DNA of 64,000 nt from Acidobacteriota bacterium (lineage in GTDB: Bacteria > Acidobacteriota > Blastocatellia > UBA7656), in contig JBFMDH010000010.1 in NCBI GenBank assembly GCA_040754075.1, positions 1 to 64,000 on the forward strand, given 5' to 3'. Position 1 is the first letter of the stretch. Each line of letters starts with the position of its first letter. The position numbers and the translations under genes are program-made. Under the pieces are notes generated by a model. It saw only the letters and a program-made list of their open reading frames with translations, was not told the origin of the DNA and did no database searches. Below, piece after piece: positions 54,710-63,703 of the stretch.

Positions 54710-56341
54710 TTAGGTTCTTCGATAATCAAATTTCGGTTGTGTGGGCTTGCCATAATTCGTCAGCGCCCCGTGTTCGCCTGTGGCATTCGGTCTTTGAAAA
54801 ATCCAGTTTTGCCATGCCGTCAAGCGTCCGAAAATTTTGGTGTCCTGTGTTTCAGGACCGGCAAACCGCAAAGAGGCTTCCATGCCGGTTAAGGCATCCG
54901 GCGACAGGGAAGTGCGTTCTTCGATTGCCAGACGGATTTCATCGTCCCAGTCGAGATCGTCAGGCGCAGAAGTCACCAAACCGGCTTCCAGAGCCGCTTT
55001 GGTGTCGAAGCGTTGTTGTTCGAGAATCTCTGCGACGCGCTCAGGGGTGGCAAGAAAGCGCGATTGCAGCCGCGAAAGCCGGTTGCTCATCGGTAACGCC
55101 GAATCATTTAAAGAACTGGTAATCAGTTCGATTTTTTGCGCCGGGTCGTCCAGCATATAGATGCGATCAGCTGCGAGCGCCACCTCTAATAAATTTCCGG
55201 CAAAACAACTGCCGGGTTCGACGATGGCAAAAAAACTTTTAGCTGTGAGATCCAAACGGCGCAGCACCCGCGCCATGTGTAAGATGATTTCACGAATCAA
55301 CCAATGATCGCGATGTTTATTGAGGGTTGCATCAATGGAGAGAAGCTGTTCGGGATTGCCTTTGGTTCGCAAACAGACCAGCCCGATTTCAGGTTCATTG
55401 ACGCGCAGATGCAAGAGTGCGTTATCAAGTTCCCGGTAAGCCTGAAGCGCCCAGTAACTATCGCCCAAGGCTTTGATGGTTTCCGGTTCAGTGGGTTGCG
55501 GGGTATCGGGCACGGATATAGTTAGGTCGGCGTAGCGTTGCTCTCGATGAAAGTTTAAAGCGACATATTCATAAGCACGAAGGGTTTCAGAATCCGCAAT
55601 TTTTAATGGCTGTAATTTGATACCGGTTTCGGTTATCGGGTGGGTTGATTCGATTAAGATTTTAACCCGTTCATTGATGCCCTCTTGAAATTTTGAAGTA
55701 GAGAAAAAGCCATCGATAAGTCCGCTGGCTTTGGCGCGTTTGGCTTTGAAGCCTTCGGCAAGGGTTGAGAAGACATCGGCAATATCGCGGCGAATTCTGC
55801 GTTTATCGACAAGTCGTGTGAGTCCGCCAGTGCCGGGCAAGACACCAAGTAACGGGACTTCGGGAAGCGACACGGCAGAGTTCCCATCATCAACCAGATA
55901 GATTTCATCACAGGCAATGGCGAGTTCATAGCCACCGCCTGAGGCTGTGCCATTTAAAGCTGCAATGTAGCGTTGACCTGAATGACTTGAAGCATCTTCA
56001 ATGGCGCAGCGGGTTTCATTGGTGAATTTGCAGAAATTGACTTTGGCTGCATGAGTTGAATGACCAAGCATGTAAATATTAGCGCCCGCGCAGAAGATTC
56101 GCGGTTTGAGACTGGTGATGATCGCCACCTTGACCTCTGGGTGCTCGAATCGCAGTCGCTGAATCATATCGGCGAGTTCGATATCAACCCCTAAATCATA
56201 GGAGTTGAGTTTCAATTTATAACCCTCCGCCAGGGTTTCCTCTTCATCGACGTCCATTGCCAAGGTTGCTACCTGCCCGTCAATGGACAGCTTCCAGTGG
56301 TGATATTGCTCTGGAGAAGTTTCAAAATTAATAACTGCCAT
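54710..56341 (-). CDS. boxC: benzoyl-CoA-dihydrodiol lyase BoxC
   Basis: 543 residues, within the usual range of about 550. It is a crotonase-fold enzyme that ring-opens 2,3-epoxybenzoyl-CoA. Oxyanion segments such as RIFCAGANIYMLGHS and the active region GTASGGGYELAIACDEI are visible, followed by LPGTGGLTRLVDKRRI. It is the first gene of the box operon, with the likely promoter and operator at 56342-56480. Its C-terminal half contains the second CoA-binding-like domain found in BoxC. Confidence 0.94.
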   Translation of the reverse strand: MAVINFETSPEQYHHWKLSIDGQVATLAMDVDEEETLAEGYKLKLNSYDLGVDIELADMIQRLRFEHPEVKVAIITSLKPRIFCAGANIYMLGHSTHAAKVNFCKFTNETRCAIEDASSHSGQRYIAALNGTASGGGYELAIACDEIYLVDDGNSAVSLPEVPLLGVLPGTGGLTRLVDKRRIRRDIADVFSTLAEGFKAKRAKASGLIDGFFSTSKFQEGINERVKILIESTHPITETGIKLQPLKIADSETLRAYEYVALNFHREQRYADLTISVPDTPQPTEPETIKALGDSYWALQAYRELDNALLHLRVNEPEIGLVCLRTKGNPEQLLSIDATLNKHRDHWLIREIILHMARVLRRLDLTAKSFFAIVEPGSCFAGNLLEVALAADRIYMLDDPAQKIELITSSLNDSALPMSNRLSRLQSRFLATPERVAEILEQQRFDTKAALEAGLVTSAPDDLDWDDEIRLAIEERTSLSPDALTGMEASLRFAGPETQDTKIFGRLTAWQNWIFQRPNATGEHGALTNYGKPTQPKFDYRRT

Positions 56342-56384
56342 CGTGCCTCCTCTAATCGTTAAACGGAGATAATTTCAACAGTGC

Positions 56385-56425
56385 AATATAGTACGCTACT
56401 TATTTAATTGCAAGCGCACTATATT
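56385..56425. promoter_or_regulatory. candidate BoxR operator/promoter
   Basis: AATATAGTACGC (56385-56396) and GCGCACTATATT (56414-56425) match as inverted copies at 11 of 12 positions with 17 bp between, 44-84 bp upstream of boxC. TGCA occurs at 56382-56385 and 56409-56412. Control by BoxR is inference from position. Confidence 0.5.
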
Positions 56426-56627
56426 TCCAAAATTAATTAAACTAAAGTCTGATAACACGGGAAGTGAGTAGAATAAAGCATGAATGAGAGGATTAGAGTT
56501 ATAAGGGTGAGGGGGTTGAATTGTACGTAAGATTGATTATCGGACTCGACATGCGATGATTGAACCAGAGGAGAACTTCAGGTTAATGTGGGCGGTCATC
56601 GTTAGGGCTTCTTATTTGGCACTTGGG

Positions 56628-59600
56628 TTATTCTCGAATCCGCTCAGGTACTTTCATCTGCCGACAAAGATTTAAAATTCTAAAGGGATTCTTATCGCCA
56701 GTATTGAGTTTGGCTTTGATGCTCCCAGCACCGACTCGCCAGATTAATTGAAATTGCCCGTCGCCTTGCGGCGAACTATTGCCACCGCTTCCCTCCTGGA
56801 ACATCTTGAATAATCCCCAGTCGCCAGTCCAGGCTTTATCTCCGCCTTGAGTAAATGAAATTCTGGCTCCTGACGCGCCAGTCTTTGGCGGCCAGTTGAA
56901 CTTTACTGATGGCGTTGTTTGACTGACGCGATCATTGCCAATCTCAATTACCGCATCGCCCGCCGCCGGGTCTATTGAAAGCGTGCCGCTGAAATTCGCT
57001 TCTTTTGAACCATTCGGAAATAAAGCTTCCTGAAGTTGTCGCACTTCGTTCAGGTATTTAATGAACTCCGGCGTCAACCGGAAAGCCCCCGATTCTTTCA
57101 ATGTATATTGACCGTTCACATCTTCAAAAGAGGTCGCCAGTTTTTCTTTAAAAAATTGAGAAAATTTCCCGTCCTGCGGATTGAGGAATCCCGCAAGTTC
57201 GGTGATGGCGACTTCCCCTGATGCAGAAAAAGGATAGCCATCCTGCAACCTCACAGCCAGCGGATATAATTGATTGCGCCAAATTTGCGTAATCTGGTCT
57301 AATTCACCTACATTGCCCATCTCGCGAATCCGACTCAACGGTTGCCTCAGCACGCGACCGGCTTCCGAGGTCGCAGCCGTCGTAAAAGTTGCCAGGAGAT
57401 TACCGATTTGTTGTTCAGCTTTTTGCAGGTTCTCGCCCTCTTTTTGCGTAAGCACGGATTTTGAAGGATCGCCCAGCCCATCGCGCATGGTAGTTAATAT
57501 CGTCAGATAGGCAGAAATCGCCGGTGATTCTTTTGAGCCTTCCGAGTTGGTAAATTTGTATAATGGGTCGAAATCTTTTTCAACTTCACTGACATTGGTA
57601 TTGCTGTTTGCCTGCGATGAGAACAGCCCTGTAATCCATCCCCACCACCCTTCGCTTTTCGCCTGCGACAATTTGGTTTGTCGGCTGACCTCTTCCATCA
57701 CCCGTTTCATTGGCGAATTGTTGGCAGCCAGTTCTCTCAGCGTATCAATGGAATCCTGTTTGGTTCTGGGTTCCTGAACATTCAGTCCGTGCAAAAACTT
57801 GCGCCACTCCTGTGCATAATCGGAAAAGTAAAACGACCAGAGTTTTTTCTTCAATTCTTCATCACTGATATTCTGATCCTGGGTTTCACCGCGCACACTC
57901 CCCATCACCCAGTCTTCTTCTTTGATTTTTGCCGCGGCTTCGGGAATCGCCTTTTCAAATTCCTTATATCCGACAAGCGTAAAACTTCCCTGAACCAGAT
58001 AGGAACCTTTCAAAGACCCGGTGGTTCGTCCTTCCAGTATGGAATCGACACTGAGGGGTTGAATGCGCGCGCCGATTTCCCCAATGGTTCGCTTGTAAAA
58101 ACGATTGCTGGGAGGATAGGAAATTAATCGCTGTTGCGATTCGCCAATCAATTTTTCATTTGCCTGATAGTGCGGCGCGGTTTCAAGTCCCGCGATAGTG
58201 GCATAGAAACTGAGATGTTCTAACGCGGATTTTTCCAATTCAACCGGCGCATTCTTCTTCCAGTAATCTGCCAATTGCCCGACCAGGAAAGCCGCCTCGT
58301 TTTTTTTGCGATAATCGCTGAGCATTAAATAAGTTTTCAAGCGGTCATAATAAATGCCCAAATCTTCATTGACAGAGGTTGCTTGATTGGTCGAGGAATT
58401 CGTCGAGATTGCCGCGGATAATCCGCCACCGGTTATCGTCGGTTTAAGGCTGCGCTCCCCTGCCGCAAACCTCTGCAAATCGGCTTCCAATGCCTCGAAT
58501 GAAGGTTTTAAAAATCTCTGGTGGATGGCATCAAAATAGATGGTTCTTAAATACGGGAGAACCGCATTTCCCGAATACAAGCCGAATCGATAAGTTAAGG
58601 GAGGAGAATTTTTCTCGTAATCTTCAAGCCTGACCAGAATATCGCGCAGATTATCGAGCGCCTGAAATTCAACCTGCGTCTCCTGAAGCGAGCGTTTCGT
58701 GAAATCTTTATTGGCGTAAATCTGCACGTTTTTTTCAACGTCCACGCCGGCATGTCGTGCCCGCGCGACTAAATCCCGGTTATTAAAAAATGAAATCAAA
58801 AGGGCTGCCGAAAGCAGAAAGGTCAGAGTCGTTGCCACAGCCAATCCGATGGTTCGCAGGCGATGGGGATTTTCTTTGGCGGCTTGAAAGGAGGCAGCAA
58901 TATCGCGATCTCTGAATAGAACATCTTTGAAAAAAACTTCGGAAAAGAATCCATTACCGGCAGTTGTCGGAGCCGCATCCGGTTGAACACCGGGAATTTT
59001 ATTGGCACCGCTGCTGGTAAAATAGAATCCCCTGAGCAGTGGCTTTTCGCTGAAGGGATTCGGTCTGAACAGCGCCGAGGCAAATTGTCCGAGTTTCCTG
59101 CGGGCTTCGGCAAAACGAATCGGAAAATCAAAAACCGCCAGTTGTTCCGGTGGCGGCGCAGGCAAACTTAACCGCTCCAGGCGACAACGCATCAAGGCAT
59201 CATAGAGATAATCCAATTCGATATCGAAGAGCGCGTGCGCATTGGGCGCTTGTTCAAGCGGAATGGTCGCCCCCCAAACCTGCGCGCGTTCCCCTTCTCC
59301 GTATGGCGCAAAAAATTCGCCAAAACCGGGAAGCGCGTCGGCATGGGTAAACACCAGATAAACCGGAAATCTCACCTGAGTTCGCAAAATGACTTCATCA
59401 AGTCGCGCCCGCAAGGTCTTTGATAGTTGTTCAATTTCCGGGTCGCTGGCAGCAAGAATTCTGGGTAAACTCACAGCCACAACAAAGCCATCAAGCGGTC
59501 GAGCTTTTCGATATTTTTTTAGCGTTTCGATCAGCGAAGACCATTCGTTGCTATCCGGTCCTTCGGTCTGGTAACGCCCTGCGGTATCCAGATACACGGC

Positions 59601-60128
59601 GGTATTGGTCACTCGCCATTCACAATCGCGGGTTGGGCGAATGAGTCCCAGTTCGGAATGTCTTTGACTGGGAAGCGCATGAAAATCGAGTCTTGAAGAG
59701 AGCAACAGCGAGGTTTTTCCCTGTGCAGGAGGACCAGCAACCACAAACCAGGGTAAGCTGTAGATGGGTTCAACGCCCTTCGCGGCTCCAAGTTTTGACC
59801 CTTTCAGCCATTGAACGACCTCTTCGGTTCCCCTCACCAGTTCGTCAAATACGCGCGCCGGCGCGGTGCCTCCCTGCGGGGAAATTGCTGAACCTCCGGG
59901 TGCCGGTTCAGGCAACGCGGCACTTTCGTCTTTCCCTTTTCTGAAATGATTGATAATCAGGGCAATCGGCCAGGTCAGCAGTAACAGGGCAATGATGACA
60001 ATTTGATACGTAAGCCCTATACCAAACATCGGCCCCGCATAGAGCACAATCAGCGAGGCGATGCCATATAAGGAAATAATTGCTGAAATTCCCAGATAGG
60101 ACTTTATTTGACTGCCATGGTCGGACAT
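56628..60128 (-). CDS. tssM: type VI secretion membrane protein TssM (IcmF)
   Basis: 1166 residues. Two N-terminal membrane segments (about 13-32 and 40-58) and a third near residue 430 (TIGLAVATTLTFLLSAALLIS) frame a cytoplasmic NTPase-like domain with Walker A GPPAQGKTS (132-140). The long periplasmic C-terminal part ends in a TssM beta-sheet domain (FKLTPEFIKYLNEV..., ISFTQGGDKAWTGDWGLFKMFQ). With TssL it forms the trans-envelope complex. The TssL gene is upstream on the same strand. Other core tss genes are outside the window. Confidence 0.94.
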   Translation of the reverse strand: MSDHGSQIKSYLGISAIISLYGIASLIVLYAGPMFGIGLTYQIVIIALLLLTWPIALIINHFRKGKDESAALPEPAPGGSAISPQGGTAPARVFDELVRGTEEVVQWLKGSKLGAAKGVEPIYSLPWFVVAGPPAQGKTSLLLSSRLDFHALPSQRHSELGLIRPTRDCEWRVTNTAVYLDTAGRYQTEGPDSNEWSSLIETLKKYRKARPLDGFVVAVSLPRILAASDPEIEQLSKTLRARLDEVILRTQVRFPVYLVFTHADALPGFGEFFAPYGEGERAQVWGATIPLEQAPNAHALFDIELDYLYDALMRCRLERLSLPAPPPEQLAVFDFPIRFAEARRKLGQFASALFRPNPFSEKPLLRGFYFTSSGANKIPGVQPDAAPTTAGNGFFSEVFFKDVLFRDRDIAASFQAAKENPHRLRTIGLAVATTLTFLLSAALLISFFNNRDLVARARHAGVDVEKNVQIYANKDFTKRSLQETQVEFQALDNLRDILVRLEDYEKNSPPLTYRFGLYSGNAVLPYLRTIYFDAIHQRFLKPSFEALEADLQRFAAGERSLKPTITGGGLSAAISTNSSTNQATSVNEDLGIYYDRLKTYLMLSDYRKKNEAAFLVGQLADYWKKNAPVELEKSALEHLSFYATIAGLETAPHYQANEKLIGESQQRLISYPPSNRFYKRTIGEIGARIQPLSVDSILEGRTTGSLKGSYLVQGSFTLVGYKEFEKAIPEAAAKIKEEDWVMGSVRGETQDQNISDEELKKKLWSFYFSDYAQEWRKFLHGLNVQEPRTKQDSIDTLRELAANNSPMKRVMEEVSRQTKLSQAKSEGWWGWITGLFSSQANSNTNVSEVEKDFDPLYKFTNSEGSKESPAISAYLTILTTMRDGLGDPSKSVLTQKEGENLQKAEQQIGNLLATFTTAATSEAGRVLRQPLSRIREMGNVGELDQITQIWRNQLYPLAVRLQDGYPFSASGEVAITELAGFLNPQDGKFSQFFKEKLATSFEDVNGQYTLKESGAFRLTPEFIKYLNEVRQLQEALFPNGSKEANFSGTLSIDPAAGDAVIEIGNDRVSQTTPSVKFNWPPKTGASGARISFTQGGDKAWTGDWGLFKMFQEGSGGNSSPQGDGQFQLIWRVGAGSIKAKLNTGDKNPFRILNLCRQMKVPERIRE

Positions 60129-60268
60129 AGTTTTAAATGCTCAACTGAAAATCAAAGGTTATTGCTCAAATTCCTGATGCCAGCCAAACCAACCGTTACT
60201 CCCACTCCCTTCCCTTAAACTCAACACCATTAATCAAGTATTATAATGGTCGTTATCAGATGGTCGTA

Positions 60269-60952
60269 CTACCGGAGGAGCAGCTTTTTTGCCTCGTTCA
60301 ACTGTAAGGTCAAGGCGCTTCCGGTGCCGAAATAAATTAATAAAAGCAATCCTAAAATCACCGCGCTGGTTACTTTGAACCACATCGGCAACCCCTGCTC
60401 TCTATAGACCTGTGGTTGGTCTGTGACTTTCCAATGCGGGGCGATGGCAACCGTCCGCAGACGATTATTTCTTCTCAGAAAATCCGCTACCTGAGTGATT
60501 ACCCCTTTCAGTTGCTCTTCATAATAAATGTTGTAACGCCCCTTGAACCCCAGCAACAAACAGACATAGTAAAGCTCTATGGCATCAAGATAGGCTTCAC
60601 CCTCTTCCATCATTTTCTGCAATCGCTCGAAAAACGTATTTCCAGCCAGTTGTTCACCGAAATATTCGAGTTGTAGCGGCGTTTTTTCCCAATAATCCCG
60701 CAAGGGAAATTTCGCAATTAACACCGTCTCATCCACAAAAGCCGCCAACGCAAATTTTGCTGCCTGGGTTTGCGTATTTTTAAAGCCGAGGGATTCTGCC
60801 TGCTGCTCCATCTGCTGCAACATGGCATTAATCGCCTGACGCATTTCCACCGATGGAATCACCAGGTTGGCTTTGACCTGTAAAATCAGATCAAACACCG
60901 GAGTTGCGAGGCTGACTAAATTATTATCTAACCAAGCGGGCTTTCGGCTCAT
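60269..60952 (-). CDS. tssL: type VI secretion protein TssL (DotU family)
   Basis: 227 residues with the DotU helical domain (VEMRQAINAMLQQMEQQAESLG, ALAAFVDETVLIAKFPLRDYWEKTPLQLEYFGEQLAGNTFFERL) and one C-terminal membrane segment (TSAVILGLLLLIYFGTG, about 195-213). There is no C-terminal OmpA-like extension. It interacts with TssM encoded about 140 bp downstream. The start MSRKPAWLDNNL agrees with the family. Confidence 0.94.
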   Translation of the reverse strand: MSRKPAWLDNNLVSLATPVFDLILQVKANLVIPSVEMRQAINAMLQQMEQQAESLGFKNTQTQAAKFALAAFVDETVLIAKFPLRDYWEKTPLQLEYFGEQLAGNTFFERLQKMMEEGEAYLDAIELYYVCLLLGFKGRYNIYYEEQLKGVITQVADFLRRNNRLRTVAIAPHWKVTDQPQVYREQGLPMWFKVTSAVILGLLLLIYFGTGSALTLQLNEAKKLLLR

Positions 60953-61289
60953 AAAAAATCTCTTACTTCCGGCAATTTACTGCTTTCCTAAATGTACAAA
61001 CGAAGATCGTAAATTCAAACTCCGTTTTACTCGTCATTGTATTCAGTTTTAAATCTTTGAGTGGCGTTTAACCAGACCGTACCCTTTCATTATTAATTCG
61101 GGTCACGATTGTGAAAACCGTTTAGTTTTCCGCAGAAGGCAATGTATAAATCTTGTGACGAGAAAGCAAGCCCAGTTCTGGACTTGCTTTCAACCCGGCA
61201 TTTTCAATTTTCCCGGATTACCCTGATAACCTACCTGAGTGATAATTTTTCGCAGTTTTACTTGAATCCTTTTGCAGAAATTCAAGCTC
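60953..61289. other. 337-bp gap with a hairpin
   Basis: No gene. A hairpin GAAAGCAAG-CCAG...CTGG-CTTGCTTTC (61162-61191; one internal mismatch) lies between the HEAT-like gene and tssL. It may end the effector transcript or be a processing site; no clean T-tract. Confidence 0.45.
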
Positions 61290-61811
61290 CTATTTTTTGC
61301 CCCAGTCACCTAAAACGCGGGCTGCCGATTGTCTGAATTCTTCATCCTGCAAGAGCTTCAACATCACCTCTCTGCCGTCATCGGTTTCCCCAAACCGCTC
61401 AAAGGCAAAAAACAGGTTGTGTCTGAGGTCAATCTGGGTCTTGCTATTCAGCAATAGATTACCAGCTTCGGTATTCGCGCCTTCCACATCCAGATACTTC
61501 GCTAATGCCATTGCCGCATAGTTGCGCACATCCGCGTCCTTACTTTTCGCAAGCACCTCTAAAATGGCTTTGCCGATTCGCTCATGCTCTTCAGGGCTGC
61601 GGCGGTCTCGCAATTTCAGAATTTTTAAAACTTCAATCCGCGCCAAATCATATTCGTTTTCATTGCCAATGACCTCAAGAAAAAACGGCATGATTCTCGG
61701 GTCTTCAAGCTCTTCCAGTTCTAAAATCAAATCAATCTTTTCATCGCATTCGCCATTCGCGTCCAGTTTGGCGGCTTTAAACTCGCTGATTAGTCTGCCC
61801 ACTTCATCCAT
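61290..61811 (-). CDS. HEAT-like repeat protein, probable effector immunity
   Basis: 173 residues of alpha-helical repeats: LILELEELEDPRIMPFFLEVIGNENEYDLARIEVLKILKLR, then VLAKSKDADVRNYAAMALAKYL and NLFFAFERFGETDDGREVMLKLLQDEEFRQSAARVLGDWG. These resemble HEAT or Armadillo repeats, a common fold of toxin immunity proteins. It is placed right after the Ntox15-like effector, in the position of an immunity gene, with GGGAG eight bases upstream. It should be cytoplasmic. The pairing is inference from order. Confidence 0.7.
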   Translation of the reverse strand: MDEVGRLISEFKAAKLDANGECDEKIDLILELEELEDPRIMPFFLEVIGNENEYDLARIEVLKILKLRDRRSPEEHERIGKAILEVLAKSKDADVRNYAAMALAKYLDVEGANTEAGNLLLNSKTQIDLRHNLFFAFERFGETDDGREVMLKLLQDEEFRQSAARVLGDWGKK

Positions 61812-61845
61812 CTAAAAAACTCCCGAATTTTTTTCGGCTAACGGA

Positions 61846-62379
61846 TTATTCAGCCGGTAAAATAGTCAATTTGGCTTCGATTTTGGTCGTATCATTAGGC
61901 ATTGCCAGAATCGAATCGGCAATTTTATTTGCTTGTCCGCCTAAAATCGAATTGTTCCGGCGTTTGCCTTTTCGCGTGACATCCGTAGGCTTTCCGCCGG
62001 TCGCCATATCAGGCTCGTGCAGCCAGGCCAACGGATTGCCATCTTCATCCTCGCCCGCCGGTTCCAGATTATCTTTAATATATTGTCTGCCCGCTTTTTC
62101 AACCTCATCGCTTTTGCGGTAATCGCGGATGCGCTTTTTAAGCCCAGCCATTCCCTCTTCTTCAATAATTTTATTCATTGCCGCAATCTGACCATCCACC
62201 TGATCCTGCAACTCCTCTTCATCGGTCACCTTACCCTTTTTGAGTTGATGCACATACTCTATATTGCCAACCTTTTCCGGTTCGCACTCGACCGCAGCCT
62301 TGAGCTTCTTCTTAGGTTCCGAAGCGCTGGCTTTTTCCGCAGCCCGCTTGGCGCTGGATTTGACTGACTTCTTACTCAT
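61846..62379 (-). CDS. probable type VI effector with Ntox15-like (HxxD) nuclease domain
   Basis: 177 residues. The N-terminal 30 residues are Lys/Ala-rich and basic. From about residue 37 to the end it resembles the Ntox15 nuclease family known from the Tde DNase effectors: the HxxD motif is H121-E-P-D124 in AWLHEPDMATGGKPTDVT, followed by RRNNSILGGQANKIADSI, similar to the NSSIGSQW-like stretch of the family. Ntox15 enzymes degrade DNA in target cells. It overlaps the 143-residue gene upstream by 4 bp and is followed by the HEAT-like gene. If correct, it is a cargo effector carried with VgrG or PAAR. Alignment is by eye. Confidence 0.65.
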   Translation of the reverse strand: MSKKSVKSSAKRAAEKASASEPKKKLKAAVECEPEKVGNIEYVHQLKKGKVTDEEELQDQVDGQIAAMNKIIEEEGMAGLKKRIRDYRKSDEVEKAGRQYIKDNLEPAGEDEDGNPLAWLHEPDMATGGKPTDVTRKGKRRNNSILGGQANKIADSILAMPNDTTKIEAKLTILPAE

Positions 62380-62807
62380 TCACCGCTCTCCTGCTTAATT
62401 CCCCAGGCATCCGTATCATAGTTCTGCTCTGCGGCTTCCCAATTTTGCTCACTGGTTCTCTCCCAAAGTTGGTCTATACGGTCATCGGCAGGAATATTCT
62501 CATCGGTTAGAATTCGTTTGATAATCGGGTGTTCATCGAAATTTGGCGCAACCACAAATCGCAACACCACATAAGTTTTCAAAGTTGAGCGATAGGAAAA
62601 GCCAAAGCGTTTGGCTCGTTGCAAACTCTTGAACACCATATCAAAGAAGATGGTTTCCGGCAGATGGGCGATTTTGCATTTCCCATCGGGAATCTGCACA
62701 ATCTCATCGCCGTGATTTTCTTTCAGATATTCAATAATTTTTTTTGCGAATGCCGCTTCCGCCGTCTCCTGAAAAGCGTCCATCTGCTCATCGCGAATCG
62801 TCAACAT
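62376..62807 (-). CDS. unknown type VI locus protein (possible adaptor)
   Basis: 143 residues with no named family recognised. It starts LTIRDEQMDAFQ and has helical sequence (AFAKKIIEYLKENHG, FKSLQRAKRFGFSYRSTLKTYVVLRFVVAPNFDEHPIIKRIL). Similar openings (R-x-EQM-x-x-F) occur in small genes beside PAAR and DUF4123 genes of type VI loci. It overlaps the effector gene by 4 bp and follows PAAR by 3 bp, so a role in loading or stabilising the effector is likely. No signal peptide. Confidence 0.6.
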   Translation of the reverse strand: MLTIRDEQMDAFQETAEAAFAKKIIEYLKENHGDEIVQIPDGKCKIAHLPETIFFDMVFKSLQRAKRFGFSYRSTLKTYVVLRFVVAPNFDEHPIIKRILTDENIPADDRIDQLWERTSEQNWEAAEQNYDTDAWGIKQESGE

Positions 62808-62810
62808 CTC

Positions 62811-63110
62811 TCATCCCCCAATCATCACCGTAAATTCGCCCATCACAATCACCCCGCCATGCATGGTGTTATCGCCGATTCTCGCCGACGGCAAGCCGCC
62901 AATCAAAACACTGGTTGAGCCTTTCGCAATCACATCCGGCGGGCCGACACAGATCGCCATATCGGTAATTCTGGCGGCTGGCAAAAAACCGATTAACACG
63001 GTCGGACAGCAGGGTGGAATAATCGGCCCGCCAACGTGCGGAACCGGTGGGGTGCCCGGCGTTACCATCGGGCACACATGCATGTCGGTTATTCTTGCGG
63101 CAGGGGGCAT
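62811..63110 (-). CDS. PAAR-domain type VI spike-tip protein
   Basis: About 99 residues from the ATG at 63110, set by AGGAGA seven bases upstream; a longer frame to 63128 adds six residues. It is a PAAR repeat protein: PPAARITDMHVCPMVTPG, ...FLPAARITDMAICVGPPDVIAKGS, LIGGLPSARIGDNTMHGG. The fold caps the VgrG spike and binds a metal ion. It has no C-terminal effector extension, so cargo probably comes from the downstream genes. Confidence 0.93.
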   Translation of the reverse strand: MPPAARITDMHVCPMVTPGTPPVPHVGGPIIPPCCPTVLIGFLPAARITDMAICVGPPDVIAKGSTSVLIGGLPSARIGDNTMHGGVIVMGEFTVMIGG

Positions 63111-63129
63111 AAGCGGTCTCCTATTCAAA

Positions 63130-63663
63130 TCACTCGATGCTTAAAGCAAGCTTTTCCGGTCTCAGTTCTGAATTCGTAAAACGGAATTTAATGCCGACCT
63201 TCCGGTCTTCGCCTTCAAGCAGAAAAAATTCCAGTTTATCAAAAAGCTGTGCGAGTTCTGCGGCGGTGCAGGTCGGCAAAAATTTTCTCAGCACGCGCGG
63301 GTCGTAATATCTGAACCGCATGGGCTTTCCCGTTGAATCATAAACAATCAGGAACTTGCGGAAGTGTTGCCGGACTTGTTTAAAATCCCCAAAGCTTACC
63401 GCAAAAATCCCGTAATGATTTCCCCACCCTTCTTCAATCAACCAGTTGGTAAACGGCGTTTCCGATTCCAGTTTGACTAAATAAGGCGCGACTTCAGCCA
63501 TATCGGGTTCAAGGTCGCCTTCAAACAGGCAGACAAATTCCGGCTCGAATTTAAAAAGCATCGGCAATAAATTTTCAATCGACGCGCCATCAAGCACAGC
63601 GTAAGCCTTCGCGCCTTCAATGCCGAATAACTGTCTTTTAATCTTGTCTGAATTCTTCTCCAT
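63130..63663 (-). CDS. DUF4123 type VI effector chaperone/adaptor
   Basis: 177 residues with the DUF4123 pattern (AYAVLDGASIENLLPMLFKFEPEFVCLFEGDLEPDMAEVAPYLVKLESETPFTNWLIEEGWGNHYGIFAVSFGDFKQVRQHFRKFL...FRYYDPRVLRKFLPTCTAAELAQLF). DUF4123 (TEC) proteins help load effectors on VgrG. It lies between vgrG and PAAR genes. The ribosome-binding site is weak. Confidence 0.9.
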   Translation of the reverse strand: MEKNSDKIKRQLFGIEGAKAYAVLDGASIENLLPMLFKFEPEFVCLFEGDLEPDMAEVAPYLVKLESETPFTNWLIEEGWGNHYGIFAVSFGDFKQVRQHFRKFLIVYDSTGKPMRFRYYDPRVLRKFLPTCTAAELAQLFDKLEFFLLEGEDRKVGIKFRFTNSELRPEKLALSIE

Positions 63664-63703
63664 TATTTTTTGAGGTTGTCAAACTGACACAGAAAAATCA
63701 CGG

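Noticed and set aside
61290-61811. standalone phycobilisome-lyase-like HEAT protein
   Set aside because: No lyase context; position after the effector favours immunity.
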